DNA of 64,000 bases from Symsagittifera roscoffensis (GCF_963678635.1 NC_087065.1:6349209-6413208), one strand, 5' to 3'; positions 1 to 11,574 are shown, counted from the stretch's first letter. Numbers and translations are program-made. Notes: a model not told the origin generated them from the letters alone.

Positions 1-1160
1 GGATTCCGCAAACTGTAAGTGGATTCAGAATTCTGTCTATTACCGAACTTGCATATGAACTATTAAAAGCTAGAACTGGAATTTTTATCTATAGCAATGC
101 GGAATTCAAAGGCAAGGACTTAATCATTCTCAGCGGAATCCACGAACAAATCTTAAAACATGTGTTAACAAAATCGGTGGATGTCAGTTTGTAGTACTTT
201 GGAAACACAACACTGAATAAATTCAATTTTTGGAGTCATTGGGTTGAGAGTGTATGGAAATACAACGCTCAGCATATCGCCAATTTAGATCAGTGTTTGG
301 GATTGCGTCAATCCAAAATAGTGATTTTGGAAACGTAACGCCGAATAAATTCAATATTTGTAGCCATTGGGTTGAGATTGTATGGAAACACAACACACAG
401 CATATCGCCAATCCCAAATACTGATATCGCCAAACCCATGCGTCTATCCCAATTACTGATTTTGGAAGCTTAAAGCCGAATAAACTAAGTATTTGTATTC
501 CATAGCTTGAGAGTGTTTGGAAAGACAACGCACAGCATATTGCCGAATTGGGTCAGTATTTGGGATTGCATCAGTATTCGTGATCGATTTTTAGATCGAA
601 ATAGGTCAAATTATGGGATCAGTAGGTCAGCATTTGAGATCGAAGTTGAGATCGAAGTTGACAGGATTTGAGATTGAAGTTTGGTTGACAGGGACTGACA
701 CTAAACGTTTCAAATGGTGGTTGATCAATGTAGTAATTAAGATTGATTTTTCTGATGGCCAGTAAGTAAAAGATATAACTTTAAACGCTATACTGTACAA
801 ATATATACATGTAAACTGAATCCGCAAACAAATTGCGGATTCCACTTACAATTTGCGGATTCCACTTACACGTTGCGGATTCCGCTTACAGTTGCGGAAT
901 CCGCAACAGCTCATTTTAATTATACAAATGTCTTATTATTTGTTTGTGGATTCCACAAATTGTTCTGGATTCCGCAAATACGGTTGCGGATTCTGCAAAA
1001 TTGCCTATTTTTGGAGTGATTTTAAGATGTACAGTGTTTTAGGTATTTGTTTGTGGAATCCAAAAACAGCGAAGAACATCCAAGAAAAGTAGCAAAGTTG
1101 CGGATTCCGCGACAAATCTGATTTTTGTCTGTTGCGGAATCCACTTACAATGCACAGAAT
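1..1160. repeat. Cluster of GCGGATTCCGC-type palindromic motifs
   Basis: A near-palindrome GCGGA(A/T)TCCGC, often followed by ACTTACA, recurs about a dozen times in both orientations. The densest run is at 819-907, where units of about 20 bp follow one another; further copies lie at 1, 133, 943-995, 1051 and 1095-1145. No convincing gene is present. Short open frames here contain the repeat itself and are judged to be chance. Confidence 0.7.
201..590. repeat. Degenerate ~130 bp tandem repeat, three copies
   Basis: Three diverged copies start near 201, 329 and 464 (spacing 128 and 135). They share GGAAACACAAC-like starts, a CCGAATAAATTCAATATTTG-type block, TTGAGAGTGTATGGAAA and CAGCATATCGCCAA. 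An open frame on the minus strand at 223-528 repeats the same peptide pattern and is a by-product of the repeat. Confidence 0.75.
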
Positions 1161-1214
1161 GCACAGTTTGGCCTCGTAATGTACCAAACACTTTGTCTTA
1201 CGGGGTAGAAATAC

Positions 1215-1499
1215 TCACTGTAGTATCTCGTCTTAGTATTAAAATTTTCTTCAGCTTCCTTCAGGTTTTCTTCAGGGAGAAAAGGGGCAGTTACCTTTAA
1301 TCTAGTTTATTTTTTTTTCCTGTTAAGTGGAATGTTGTGAATTGCATTATTTTAATTATACTTTTTTAAATAAATTATACGTTCATTCACTCCGACGGAG
1401 AGATTGCTTTTTCACTTTTTTTTTATATTTTAATTTGAAGATTAATTCACTTTTAACCAACATTTTATTTGTACATTAGTAACGTCAGTACTGGAATCA
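1215..1499 (+). mobile_element. 3' end and LTR remnant of a gypsy-type element
   Basis: The segment resembles the 3' end of the retroelement at 20306-27053. It has the GGAGAAAAGGGGCAGTTACCT block and a purine-rich stretch, then an LTR starting TGTTGTGAA at 1333 and ending about 1499 (TG...CA). The LTR keeps the CTCCGACGGAGAG hairpin and the TTTGTACATTAGTA block. No 5' part is present, so it is a truncated, older relative rather than a full copy. Confidence 0.6.
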
Positions 1500-3100
1500 G
1501 TAGCGCCACTGGAGTCATATAGTATCATATCTTGCTAAATAGGTACCAAAGAAAATTCACAGGACTAGTTAGGACGATGATTGAACTAATCTTAAATTCA
1601 ATTATATAATCAAAACGTAATAAATCATAACAAGAAACCAAACTTTAGGTAGAAGATAACGCCAAGAAACTTATCGCAATAAAACTTAGTTCATACACCT
1701 TTAAAAAAGTTTTAAATAAGGGGAACGAGTTCGGCTAAAATGAAGTAGAGACAAAATTGTAGAGGAATAAATTAGCTAAATTGTTGTAGAAAATTGATTT
1801 CTGACTTCAAAAAAAGATAGGATCGAAACTAAGCTTAGAACAAATACCAAGAACTTTAAGAAACAGGGAAAGACAGAAAACAGCAGACTCATTTTATCAT
1901 TCAAGCTCAAATGAACCCGTTACAACTGTTTGAACCCTAATTAATATACAACTCCATTTCACTTCACTTGCTCCGATTTAGTATACCAATAAAAAAAACA
2001 TAGAAAAAATATCAGTTATTTCGCTTTATAAAAACTTAAGAAACATTTTTTGAAAAACTAGATTATTCAAGGCGTCATGCGAAATTTTCTTTATCATAAA
2101 GCGGTCAGGCAATGAATTTATAAAGTCCTAACAAAAACTTGTAGTCAATTTTCAATGTATTTGAAAATCAAGTACCTAACCTGTGAAAAATGTTCGTAAT
2201 TTTATGGAAACCTTTGCATATAGTCCTTTTGGTCAATTTGGGACTATTCAAAAACAATTAATTCCTTTCAATGATCTGCAGCGGCAAAAAATCCGGCTCA
2301 CAAATCGAAAAAAAAACATTCTGTTCAGAAATCTTCTTATTGTATTTTACATACCGTGTGCGGGGATGATTTTCGATCAATTTTCCTATTTTCTTTTGAA
2401 AGTTTCTTCAAAGTTTTCAAAATGAAAATTTTTTCAAAGGCGTTAAAGTGCACTTTGAAGATTTATGGTTTTGTCTTGATTGAAGCAGTTTTTAGAGTGT
2501 TTCAAAAAATGATAAAAATGTCTGATTTTTTTTTGCGAAGTAAAACAAACCGATGGATCAAAAAAATAAATAATTTCTTCCAACCTTTGATTCAGTAATA
2601 CGTTTCTTTTAAGGAAAATTGCTTATTATAAGTTCAACCTACTTCTTTTAGTGACTCAATTCATGGAGATGATTGATTAGCCTTTTCGGTGCATTGGGCA
2701 ATTAAGTTAAATCGTATTACGCTCTATCCTATTAGATTGGCAAATGATAGCCATAAATAGTAGTTATTATTACATATAATGAAAATAGTTTCCATCTAAT
2801 TTTCCAGATTGAATGGTTTTCTACGTTGTAATATAGGTCGAACCCATTTGTGCAAAACCGAAAAATAAAATAAAAAAAGAGAGAAAGCTGAAAATTTAGA
2901 TAAGACCAAACAAAAAAACATGCTTTTGACAGTTGAATAAACTGACTACTTACAAAACATACAATAATTCTTTCCAATTTTTGATTTTATTCTCCTGTTT
3001 CAAAAAATAAGAAAACGGGCTTTGCTCCGGACGACTAAGTCAGAACAAGTTGAGACGAGCTTCTCTTGTATCCGTCACAACAGTTACTTTAGAAAGAAGG
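1500..3100. other. AT-rich interval, no gene recognised
   Basis: No coding signal was recognised. Around 2355-2385 a GTGCGGGGATGATTTTC string resembles the interspersed repeat seen at 29745-29990 and 58320-58560. Short open frames at 2183-2598 are low-complexity. Confidence 0.5.
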
Positions 3101-4740
3101 GCCACGCATCCAATTCTTCAGAGGTGAATGTTTTGTAAGAAACGACACTAGAACAGGATCAGGTTATGTTTCAGTTTCCTCAACTGAAACTAGCCTCAGT
3201 GAATTGGCCCAAATCAGCGTCTTGTGTGCAGCTGGAGATAAAGGTAATCAAAACTGCGCTGGTGTCAGTTTGTGATTAGCTGACCCTACGGAACCATTAT
3301 TGGATACTGAAACAATGACCAGTCTTATCAGAAGCGAAGTGGCTCAGAGCCCAGAGAATGTGCTTGAAAAAGTGTACAAGGCCATACAAGGGTCTATTGA
3401 AGACGGCAGATGGACAAATAATGCTGAAAGGAATTAGGACCGCAAACCTTCATTTATGAATTGCCGACGTTGTCGAATCACAAGCGGTTCACGAACAGAA
3501 AACCCAAATTATCTGGGGGCAGCGATCGATGAGCAAATACAAATGTGTTCTGGATTTCAGCTGAGACAATTGTGGACAACCTTAAGGGAATGTCTACAGT
3601 CCCGTAGCGTACATGAATCAAACAAATCCCAATTGTTTTCATGGTATATTAGAATTGATTTTAATGGTATTGATTATAATAAAAATTCGCCGGCGACTTT
3701 GGCAGCGTAGTTAACTGTTGGCAACAGTGGGCTAATTCCTTAACATGAGCCATACTTTATGGTGGAAAGGCAGTAAATTGAAATTATTCTCCAAAAGCGG
3801 CAGCCGTTTCTGGGCAAAATTTACCAAATGATGAATTTGTCAAATTTTTTGAATCATGAAAAATGAAGTTAGAGGGAATTTGGTGTACTGAAGATAGTGA
3901 TAATGAACATTTTCAGTTGAAAATGTTTTCAACCACCAAAAAAATTCATTTTCCAAACTCTGGAAAGCTACGTCGTGAAACTCGAGAGGGCAAAGGAAAT
4001 TTCAAAGAAAGAAAACGAGTTAATTTTCGATGAACATTTTTGTTTGAGTGAGTTTCAACAAATCACTTGGTGCTTTTCTACGAAACAAAAGTGTGGTACT
4101 GTTAGCGCTGATTATGAAATTTTATAAATTTTGCTGATTATGAAAACGTATTCGACTCTTCGTTTGATTTTAACTCAAAATGGGTTCATAAAGACCTGTA
4201 GTGAAAAATCCGTTTCAACAAGGTATCAAAATACAAAAAAACTTCCCGTGGTATGTTTGATTATTTACCACCGATATCTTAATGATTCTAAATGATATCT
4301 GCAATGTCACCTTATTTCCACTGGGTTGAATCTAGCAGATTGTAGAGGTGTTGGAAAATTTTAACAATGAAATTGCAAAAAAGCAGCGTAACTCCTATTG
4401 ATTTAAAATTAATTCAAGAAATTCATGCGTCTTTGAAACAAACTTATACTGATAATTATAGCTGACGAAATTGTTTTCAAGATGCATGTTCTCTGTTTTT
4501 TTTCAGTTTTGTGAATCCTAATTACAACGTTTTGATAAAATTGAGACCTTATGGTTGCCTGATTGATATTGATTACTCTTCCTTGGGCAAATACTTCAAA
4601 AATTCCAAAATCTTACGATTGCACGCTATTTTGCACAATGCGACCAGATTTGTACACTTGTTTTACCATGAGCGTCCCACGTACTGCTACATGAAATTGT
4701 AACAACAGCTTATTCGGACATTTGACTGCAATACTTTTTG
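3100..4740 (+). other. Unrecognised, possibly decayed coding DNA left of the Polinton
   Basis: Several short open frames on the + strand (3456-3710, 84 codons; 4511-4702, 63 codons), with others between them broken by stops, give mixed, non-low-complexity peptides. That suggests decayed coding sequence, perhaps the left part of the adjacent Polinton. No domain or motif could be assigned. Confidence 0.3.
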
Positions 4741-4760
4741 CTTTTTCACAAAGTTGAAAA

Positions 4761-5335
4761 ATGAGAAGTTTATCATTTACTAGAATGCTAAGCGAGAGAC
4801 CAGTTGTGCTTGACGTGGAGGGCTTTCGTTACAAGAAAGAGACGTTTGACGTTAAATTTTGTGTTGACGTTGACGTATTGAGTTTTATGCTGAAACATCC
4901 TAGATCCGTTTATTCGCTAAAAGAAAAAGAGAAAAAAAGGAGATTTTTTGGCCAACTAATTGGACCAAAATTTGAAAACCCAGAAGATTTGGGATGGCCT
5001 TGGTTTGAAACTTTATATTTCAAAATTATCCATTTTGCAATAGACATACACCTCGTTACAACTCAAGGAAACATTGTGCCCTAAAGAAAAGCAAGGTTTT
5101 TCATTATTGGTTGAAAAATGAACAACAGCGAGAGATCAGGAAAAATGGAGACATACCTATTTCACTGTGTTGTGCGTGGAGAACTCTAGAGGGTAATATT
5201 AAATTTTCATTGACAAGAATAGATTGTATTGATTGCAACGGTCAAATTGTTCAGATAAAGGAGAGTTTCGAAGAAGAGTTGTCTACATTTAAGAGATTTT
5301 TTTTAGTTAATGGCAATTTGTATACTTCCAGATGA
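4761..5335 (+). pseudogene. Unrecognised decayed ORF (VLDVEGF type)
   Basis: An open frame of 107 codons begins with ATG and carries VLDVEGF near residues 17-23, followed by KETFDVK. The sense then continues in another frame at 5111-5335 (74 codons). An acidic residue in a hydrophobic strand followed by a second strand is reminiscent of RNase H-fold or exonuclease-like domains, but this is only a weak resemblance. The frame break and the neighbouring decayed Polinton genes suggest it is a broken cargo gene of that element. No function is assigned. Confidence 0.35.
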
Positions 5336-5698
5336 TTAAGTTTACCAGAAAGAATATTCCAGTAAACCAGCCAGCGAGGAATATTTCTTCCCGAACTAGT
5401 CCTAGTACCCAAACGTCAGCCAGGAGTTCAGATGGATCTAAACAGCAGTGATTTACCAGATGGGATTAAGAGTATTGTGAAAGAGGATACTGTGAAGAAA
5501 TTAATATACTACGAGAAACTGCAAATATCCCAGCAAACTATGATCTAGAAATGCATGACATAAATGAGAGAGACTTCACTCGTTATACAAATTTTTATTG
5601 CTCAAATCATAATTCAATTTTTAGTTTGTTAACAAGCTTCCTTTACAGTGAGATTACACAGTCTGTAGAAACAGTCTGTAGAATAAATCGTTTCTCAA

Positions 5699-5983
5699 AT
5701 GTGTGAAACAACAGTAGCAGAAGATGAACCTGACACAACATTAAAAACAGAGTTTGGTTATAACGAGAAAAACAGTGAGAAAAAGTCATGGAAGTTTCGT
5801 TATAATGAAACTTCGCCGAGGTCTAAAGTAGTTTTTGCTGCGCAAATGTTAGTATTTTCAATTTTACTATCATTCTGCATTCTCAAACTTTCTTTCACTA
5901 GAATAATTTGCAAAATTACTTTTGTTTGGTTCTCGATTTTATCCGGATTGGCTAGTAACGTACTATTAAACCCAACGATATGA
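5699..5983 (+). pseudogene. Unrecognised ORF with hydrophobic C-terminal half
   Basis: An open frame of 94 codons overlaps the first bases of the ATPase frame. The first half is charged (many E, K, D, N). From about residue 42 on it is strongly hydrophobic, consistent with one or two membrane segments (for example VVFAAQMLVFSILLSF). Small membrane proteins occur in Polintons and large DNA viruses, but this one was not matched to a family. It may be chance, given the AT-rich composition. Confidence 0.3.
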
Positions 5984-6434
5984 ACAAAAGGATTGATACT
6001 TCGACAAGAATTTTCATGGCGATAGTGGGAGCCTCAGGATCCGGGAAAAATGAGTTAATTTTCAAATCTTTGATGGGAAATAATTTTTATCTGAATTCGG
6101 AATCGTTCTATACTTTTTCAAAAAGATGCAACCTGCACTCTCAAAAAAAGTGTCTTCTCGCAAATTATTGTGAAAATAATTAACGGATTCGAATCTGTAA
6201 GAAATTAAGAAATTGTTCTACTAAATTTCAATAATTCATGTTCATAGGAAGACATCTATAATGACAAGGAAAATGTTAATTAGCGACAGCAGGTAGACAT
6301 AGAGGGATATATAAACTAAGCATAATTTTTTCAACAAAGTCGATGGTCGCGTACTCTTGATTTGAACACTTCACACATCATTCTGTTCAAATCGCCTCGT
6401 GACGTTCAGCAACTAGATTTTTTAGGAAGACAAG
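5980..6434 (+). pseudogene. Polinton genome-packaging ATPase (FtsK/A32-like) remnant
   Basis: The intact start (67 codons from 5980) carries a Walker A-like GASGSGKN at residues 17-24. The usual last residue is T or S, so N here probably disables nucleotide binding. After several stops, a second conserved block reads open at 6347-6433 (29 codons) with LFKSPRDVQQLDFLGRQ, characteristic of the downstream part of Polinton packaging ATPases. In intact elements this enzyme pumps DNA into the capsid. The Walker B region between the blocks is not readable in one frame. Confidence 0.8.
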
Positions 6435-6536
6435 GGAATGTATCAAAATTTTCTTAGTTTTTTTATTTACCCTCATCTAAAGCAGAAAATACTCCAATCA
6501 CAAATGAAAAAAAAAGACTTATCTTTTCGGCGGCAT

Positions 6537-6779
6537 ATGGTACAACTGCAATCTGAGCAGCTGAGACATCTAAGTACAAAAAATTGAAATCACGAGATCA
6601 TAACACTTATTTGCGAATGCTTGCTCAATGTAGTCAATGGAAAAGTACCCGTTAAAATTGCAAAGATCGAACGATTTGAGACAGCAATCAAATATTTAAC
6701 CGCTCAAAAAACCAGTGTTAGGAAAAAATGTGAGATTAATTTGAGTAAAGAAGGTTTCCATCCATTGCGACAAATTTTT
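6537..6779 (+). pseudogene. Small conserved Polinton ORF (LLNVVNGKVPV type)
   Basis: From the ATG at 6537 a single frame of about 80 codons runs to 6779, broken only by one in-frame TGA at 6585. It begins MVQLQSEQLRHL and continues with ICECLLNVVNGKVPV, then a basic helix and a G-F near the end. From memory, small basic ORFs with this CLLN-G-(I/V)P pattern occur next to capsid genes in animal Polintons and have no known function. One stop makes it one of the best preserved genes of the element. Confidence 0.55.
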
Positions 6780-6852
6780 TATTTTTGTTAGAACTACCTC
6801 ACAACATAATTATGACTGCTAAAGATTCATTCTAATTCCGAAACACTCATCT

Positions 6853-7345
6853 GTGAAAGAGCAACCACCTGCTGCACGTCTTTGGTATGATAATAGTTTT
6901 AAACATGAAAATGCTCATCTATCCTACCTTAACCTGCTTAGACCCCTTTTACCTCCTCAAACTAGTAAGACTAATGCAACGAAGGATACATTTATAGAAA
7001 ATGCTGAGCTCCAACATGAACAGATTAAACTGTTAACGGACAATGAACAAGTATCAGTCGAACGTGATAAAGATGAATTATTAGGAAAAAATTCGATAGA
7101 CAGACCAAAAGTATTATAGGACAGTTACAGGTTTTAGAAAAAAAAAATTTGTTAGAGTAAAAACATTACTTGAAATCACAAAAAAAATCAGAAAGTGTAA
7201 CCATAAATCGTTACAAAGAGGTTATATATGTAAATAAACTACCAACAGGACCTAACGCTGTAGTATTTTTCTACGACATACAACAACCAACAAAAAATAC
7301 ACAATCCGGTGTTCAATATCGTTTTAACTACTATCAGCTAGATTG
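6853..7345 (+). pseudogene. Unrecognised Polinton-region ORF fragments
   Basis: Two frames are open. 6853-7119 (88 codons) is acidic and lysine-rich with a probable helical C-terminal half. A second stretch at about 7160-7345 contains VNKLPTGPNAVVFFYDIQQ and lacks an obvious start. Both lie between the small conserved ORF and the integrase on the same strand. They look like genuine decayed coding sequence because composition is mixed rather than AT-driven, but no family could be assigned. Confidence 0.35.
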
Positions 7346-7652
7346 AAAAGCTGGTAATAAATCAGAACTCAAAACACGCAGTTCAGTCAGCGTCTTTTAA
7401 TGCTCAAGAAAAACGTGAAACCGGACCCTCGAGATCCCGCTCAACATCCCCCGCTTGGTAGGAAAGAATTATTGCAAATCTTAAGAGAAGTAAAATAAAA
7501 AAAAAGTCTCATCGACACTAGAAAACCTGAAAAAGAGTCAGAAGAAAGCTCCGGCTCGTACGAAACGCCTAAAAATTCAGATTCTGCAGCGTCAGAAAAA
7601 ATGGAGGCCAGAACAAAACAATGGGAAAATTACCAAGATTGAAGAAAAATGG

Positions 7653-8505
7653 TTGAAAACTAAATATAGTGACAAATGTCCAGCATTATTTGATTGTGTG
7701 AACAACTTTCTGAAAGCAACCAATTTTTCGCAACAGAAAATCAAAAATTTCCTTCACACTGAACCTGTTTACACGAAATATCGAACTGTCATTCAAAAAG
7801 CGCCGCATCTCAAAGTCATATTTCATGATATCGACTTAATCTGGTCATTAGATCTGGCCTATGTTGATAAACTTGCCAAGTACAACCATGATGTTAAGTA
7901 TCCGCTTGTTGCAGTTGAATGCATGTGCCGTTGTCTCAGAAGAAAACCCTTGAAGTCAAAGTATGCTACTATAACAGCAAAAGCGTTCAAACTGATGATA
8001 ACGACAAAACAATCAAATAAAGTATGGGTGGACAAGGGTACAGAGTTTAGAGGGTCTTTCGAAGCATTACGTAAAAAGAAAGGCATAAAAACATATAGCA
8101 CAGAGAGCAAGAAAAAAGTCCGAACTCGCTGAGAGAAACATCAATTCCTTGAAAAACATTATTTATAAATACTTGGAGGAGAAATGGACATGCTCATACA
8201 TTGATAAGTAGCAAGTTTGTCAATGCAGTTATTTCGAGAACAAATCGTGTCAAAAAGATGTTTTTCGCCTGACTTCATTAAAAGCACAACAGTCATTGAA
8301 ATTAGTTTGACATCAAAAGCTTTGTGTTGTTGATTTTGTTAGACTCGTTAAAATAGACATACTGCAAGGGTTACAAACATTCGTTCACCGATGAAGTGTT
8401 TGAAGTTTTTGACATACCAACACGAAATCCTCCAGCATACAATTTGTTTGGTACTAACAGAGAACCAACTGAGGGAAAATTTTAGGAGCCTGAACTAATT
8501 CGCGT
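7653..8505 (+). pseudogene. Polinton integrase (retroviral-type DDE), frameshifted
   Basis: The first 159 codons (7653-8132) hold the catalytic core. The first aspartate is in WSLDLAYVDK and the second in VWVDKGTEFRG, the usual Polinton form. Past an A-run near 8110-8118 the frame shifts by one base. The glutamate helix then follows as SELAERNINSLKNIIYKYL (8119-8180), then another shift and a C-terminal chromodomain-like tail at 8370-8505 (VFDIPTRNPPAYNLFG, EGKF, stop, EPELIRV). The enzyme would insert the excised element into host DNA. The three acidic residues are all present, but the gene is broken at several points. Confidence 0.85.
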
Positions 8506-8594
8506 TCTGAACTAAATCATAAACAAACATGACTAAGGGCACTTCCAGCCTTTTCACCCATAAAGTTCCGCCTTCCTTAACAATTACCCTAGTT

Positions 8595-9370
8595 TCGTCT
8601 GCATCAATGAATGTATTTAAAGAAAACACTCTGGTCAACTTCAAAAAACCCCTGAAGGAAGAATAAAGTTATTAGATGAATAGAGAGTAGCTGTTACAGA
8701 AATTACCTTCCCTACTCAGATAAGCAATGTAACTGACAACAGCATTGTGCATTACAAAAAGTATTGGGTTACAGCAAGCATGAAAATTGAGAAAGACAAG
8801 ATCTCCAGGCCCTACCTTAGAGAAACAGCAAAAATAACAAAAAAAGAGTATACGAGGATTGAGAAAATAGTGGATGAGATTCGTCTAAAGACGGAATTAG
8901 AGAAATTGGATTACGTCATAGATCCCATAACCAAAGATCTTTCATTTTAGCTGCCTTATTGAGAAAGTAAAACTTTTTCAAACCCGCAAATTTCTATTCT
9001 ACTGGCGTCCGAGATGAAACCGGTTATCAAACAGGTCACAAACAAAAAAGATCGAAGCATAGAGCGCATTCTTTACCCCAGATAATTTTGCTGACTATCC
9101 TGTTGATGTATGTGCTGGTACTCAGCTTATGTTTATTCACCTGGACATAATTCATTATCAAATAATCGAAGATACAAAAGCACCCCTTCTACGGGTCATT
9201 GATACAAATCGTCGAGTGAAAAACAGATACACATGTACGAGTGAAACGAAATATTGTAAAGTGTTAAGTAATTTGGACATTAAAAAGCTTTTGGTCAACT
9301 TACGCACATAAACTGGAGGACTTGTCTTTTTGCTGGAGAGGGGAAAATTGTTCTGATTTGAAATTGCAAA
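8595..9370 (+). pseudogene. Polinton minor capsid (penton) protein remnant
   Basis: The N-terminal part (8595-8663) reads SSASMNVFKENTLVNFKKPL, then a stop (TAG at 8676) and VAVTEITFPTQISNVT. The middle part is open at 8747-8950. The most diagnostic block is open at 9129-9311: MFIHLDIIHYQIIEDTKAPLLRV, in which the DI...QI..DTKAPLLRV pattern is typical of the Polinton single-jelly-roll penton. It would form capsid vertices together with the major capsid protein encoded next door. At least two frame breaks and two stops are visible. Confidence 0.75.
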
Positions 9371-9430
9371 TTTTTGTAATTGATCAATATCGATTCATAT
9401 TACCCTAACTAAGCAAACCTACCACTTTTC

Positions 9431-9688
9431 TTGGGGCATTATAGACAACGAGGCAGTGGCTTTGGTGCATTAGCCTTGATAAGAGGAAAAATGGCATTTC
9501 CATTGGCTGGACAGTTTGTGATACCCGCAACTAAAAAGATCGGAAAAGAACTACTTCTTCAGGCAGCTCCAGAACTGATAGAAGTTGCAACAAAAAGAAA
9601 AAACTTAGGCAGTCACTCAAAAGCACCGCTAGAAAAACAATCAAAATGCAAGTTGAAGGCGGAAGTAGATCTCGAAAAAATCATCTGA
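9431..9688 (+). pseudogene. Basic core-like protein (GHYRQRGSGFG type; pX-like)
   Basis: A single frame of about 85 codons begins GHYRQRGSGFGALALIRGK and continues with hydrophobic and basic segments and APELIEVATKRK. The usual ATG seems to have become TTG at 9431. Small basic proteins with a Gly-rich GSGFG start lie between penton and major capsid genes in many animal Polintons. They have been compared with adenovirus pX/core peptides, which is where the tentative name comes from. It is uninterrupted, so apart from the start it is the least damaged gene here. Confidence 0.55.
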
Positions 9689-9784
9689 AAAGAATAATGG
9701 CGGGGAAACGAAAAACGAGACGCGTCCTTCCCAGAAAAGGATTTGCACAGTGAAGTGGCTCCGATGTTTTAACAAGGGTTAAAA

Positions 9785-11080
9785 ATGATTTCCATTTTAA
9801 TCACTTGTAAAGCATTTCACAACTCGTTAGACTTATTTGAAAAACCGCTTCGGCGACAGAAATTTTTTCATCGATCTTCAACTTACTCTTTCGGAAAAAG
9901 TGGCACGAAATATCTGAAGCAATGGAACCTTGCTTCGAACGCATGCTACAGAGACGGCAAACAGAGATACACCTTATTTTGTTAACAACCCTTTATTTTC
10001 AGTCTTTTTTGAGAGTACTCTACCTCTGAAGGGTGAAAAAATATCAACTACCAACGCAAATTTTGCCCATAAAAGTTTTTTATTGATGCCGAATTTTTAT
10101 ACAATAATGATACCAAGAAAAAAACATGGTTGGCTTGTCAAGGTTACTATTATAAAAAAAAACCATCAGTCCTTGATGATATGATGGTAATGAAATCAGA
10201 GCTGAGGTTGTTACGGTGTGTGAAGCTCTCGTTGCGGCCTCGAATTAGCTGAAGCTATTTGGTAAAATTGCTTGCAACTTCTGGTCATTTTTCAAGCACC
10301 TACTTAGCGGTTTGACAATTAGATTGTATCTTAGACGTTCTCTTATCATTTTTGTTATCATATCTGAAGATGAAGCTAATAGCCATATGGTTCAATTAAT
10401 CGAAGCTAACCCTTTTGTCAGAAAGTTGACTGTCACTGACTATGGTCTGTCATCGATAGAAAAAACAATGTTGAAGAAGCCTTTACAATTACATCAAATT
10501 GGTTCCAAAAACGTTTCTCGCAACCGCAGGAGTACGAAGCTGTTGACGAGAGGATGTTTTCGCAAAAGAACTTGTTCGAAGAATGATAGTAGCAATGATC
10601 ATAAACGAGGCCTATTTGGATACTAGTTGGACAAATCCTTTCGTTATCAGAAGTTTGGATTGAATGAGATCATTTTGTAGAGGAAACGGCCTACCCACTG
10701 CCGAAAATCCAATCTCAACAACAGACAGAAAAAAGAGAATTTTTTACAATACGCTTGAAGTCCTTGATTTTGTTTTGAACACTAATCATAGAATCAGTAT
10801 AGCTAATTATGATAATAAATATTTTATGGCTTTTGATCTCAAGTCTACTCAGGAGCTTTCACACGGTTTCATTCATCCTGAATTGACCAATTGCATTATT
10901 TCGGTCGAACTCAAATTCGAGGCAAATCTGGGTAATAACGTCGAATTAATATTTACGGGAGAGCGTGCATCCACAGTTTTGTGTGTTCAGATAGAAAAAT
11001 TACCACAACGCTCAAATAACTTAAGCTGGCCATGTATAAACTTCAAACAATGGAATTTAGTGACAGTTGTAAACATTTGA
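9785..11080 (+). pseudogene. Polinton major capsid protein (double jelly roll), broken
   Basis: Conserved segments are spread over three frames. One is VNNPLFSVFFESTLPLKGE and ISTTNANFAHKSF at about 9982-10084. Next comes a block around 10400-10640 (fragments NPFVRKLTVTDY, then NYIKLVPKTFLATAGVRS in another frame). The last is 10664-11080, with NPISTTDRKK, a run ending FMAFDLKSTQELSHGFIHPE and GERAST. The order and the FDLTSTQEASHDFIHPEL-like signature match the C-terminal half of Polinton and adintovirus major capsids. The last 139 codons are almost intact; upstream parts have many shifts and stops. Confidence 0.85.
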
Positions 11081-11089
11081 AATATCGCT

Positions 11090-11450
11090 TTAGAGGTACT
11101 TATGCAGGTTTTCCATGCTCTTCAGTACTAAAAAAAACGATAATACATTCATGATTATGAATGCTTCACCCTCGGATCAACCTGGAACCCACTGGATGTT
11201 TTTTGCTTAAGCTGGAGGACAGATACTCTTCGCAGATCCTCTAGGTGAAAGATTATTTGATTATCCCCTCGCAAACAAGAATATGCGACGTTCAAGTCAC
11301 TTCACGATGGAAATCAAATACTGATGAAAAAACAAATACAATCAGCCATTTCAGGTTTATGCAGACTTTATTGTATTTATTTTGCTCATGTAATAATTAC
11401 AAAAAAATTTCCAATAACTTTCACGCTTATTGATTTTGATTTGATGAGAT
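11090..11450 (+). pseudogene. Adenain-like cysteine protease remnant
   Basis: The catalytic histidine motif PGTHW lies at about 11181-11195 (His codon 11190-11192), followed by an ADPLGERLFDYPL block. The catalytic cysteine block, CRLYCIYFAHVI, reads in another frame from 11360; the usual CG is CR here. Ulp1/adenain-fold proteases mature the capsid in Polintons and adenoviruses. Both catalytic residues survive but a frameshift between them, a stop just after the His motif and the G-to-R change show inactivation. It follows the capsid gene directly, as expected. Confidence 0.75.
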
Positions 11451-11574
11451 GTGCTAACCATATGCTATTCCTACTTAATTTATTAATTTTTTTGTAAAAC
11501 TTAAAAATTCTTTTTCTCTGAGTTCAATCTATCAACTACATATTTTGATTTTCTAGAAATTTATATGAACCGTT

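Noticed and set aside
819-907. CRISPR-like spacing of short repeats
   Set aside because: The organism is clearly an animal and the repeats are contiguous or irregularly spaced without unique spacers.
2600-3100. Left terminal inverted repeat of the Polinton
   Set aside because: No sequence here was found inverted in 17.2-18.1 kb by eye, so element ends remain undefined.
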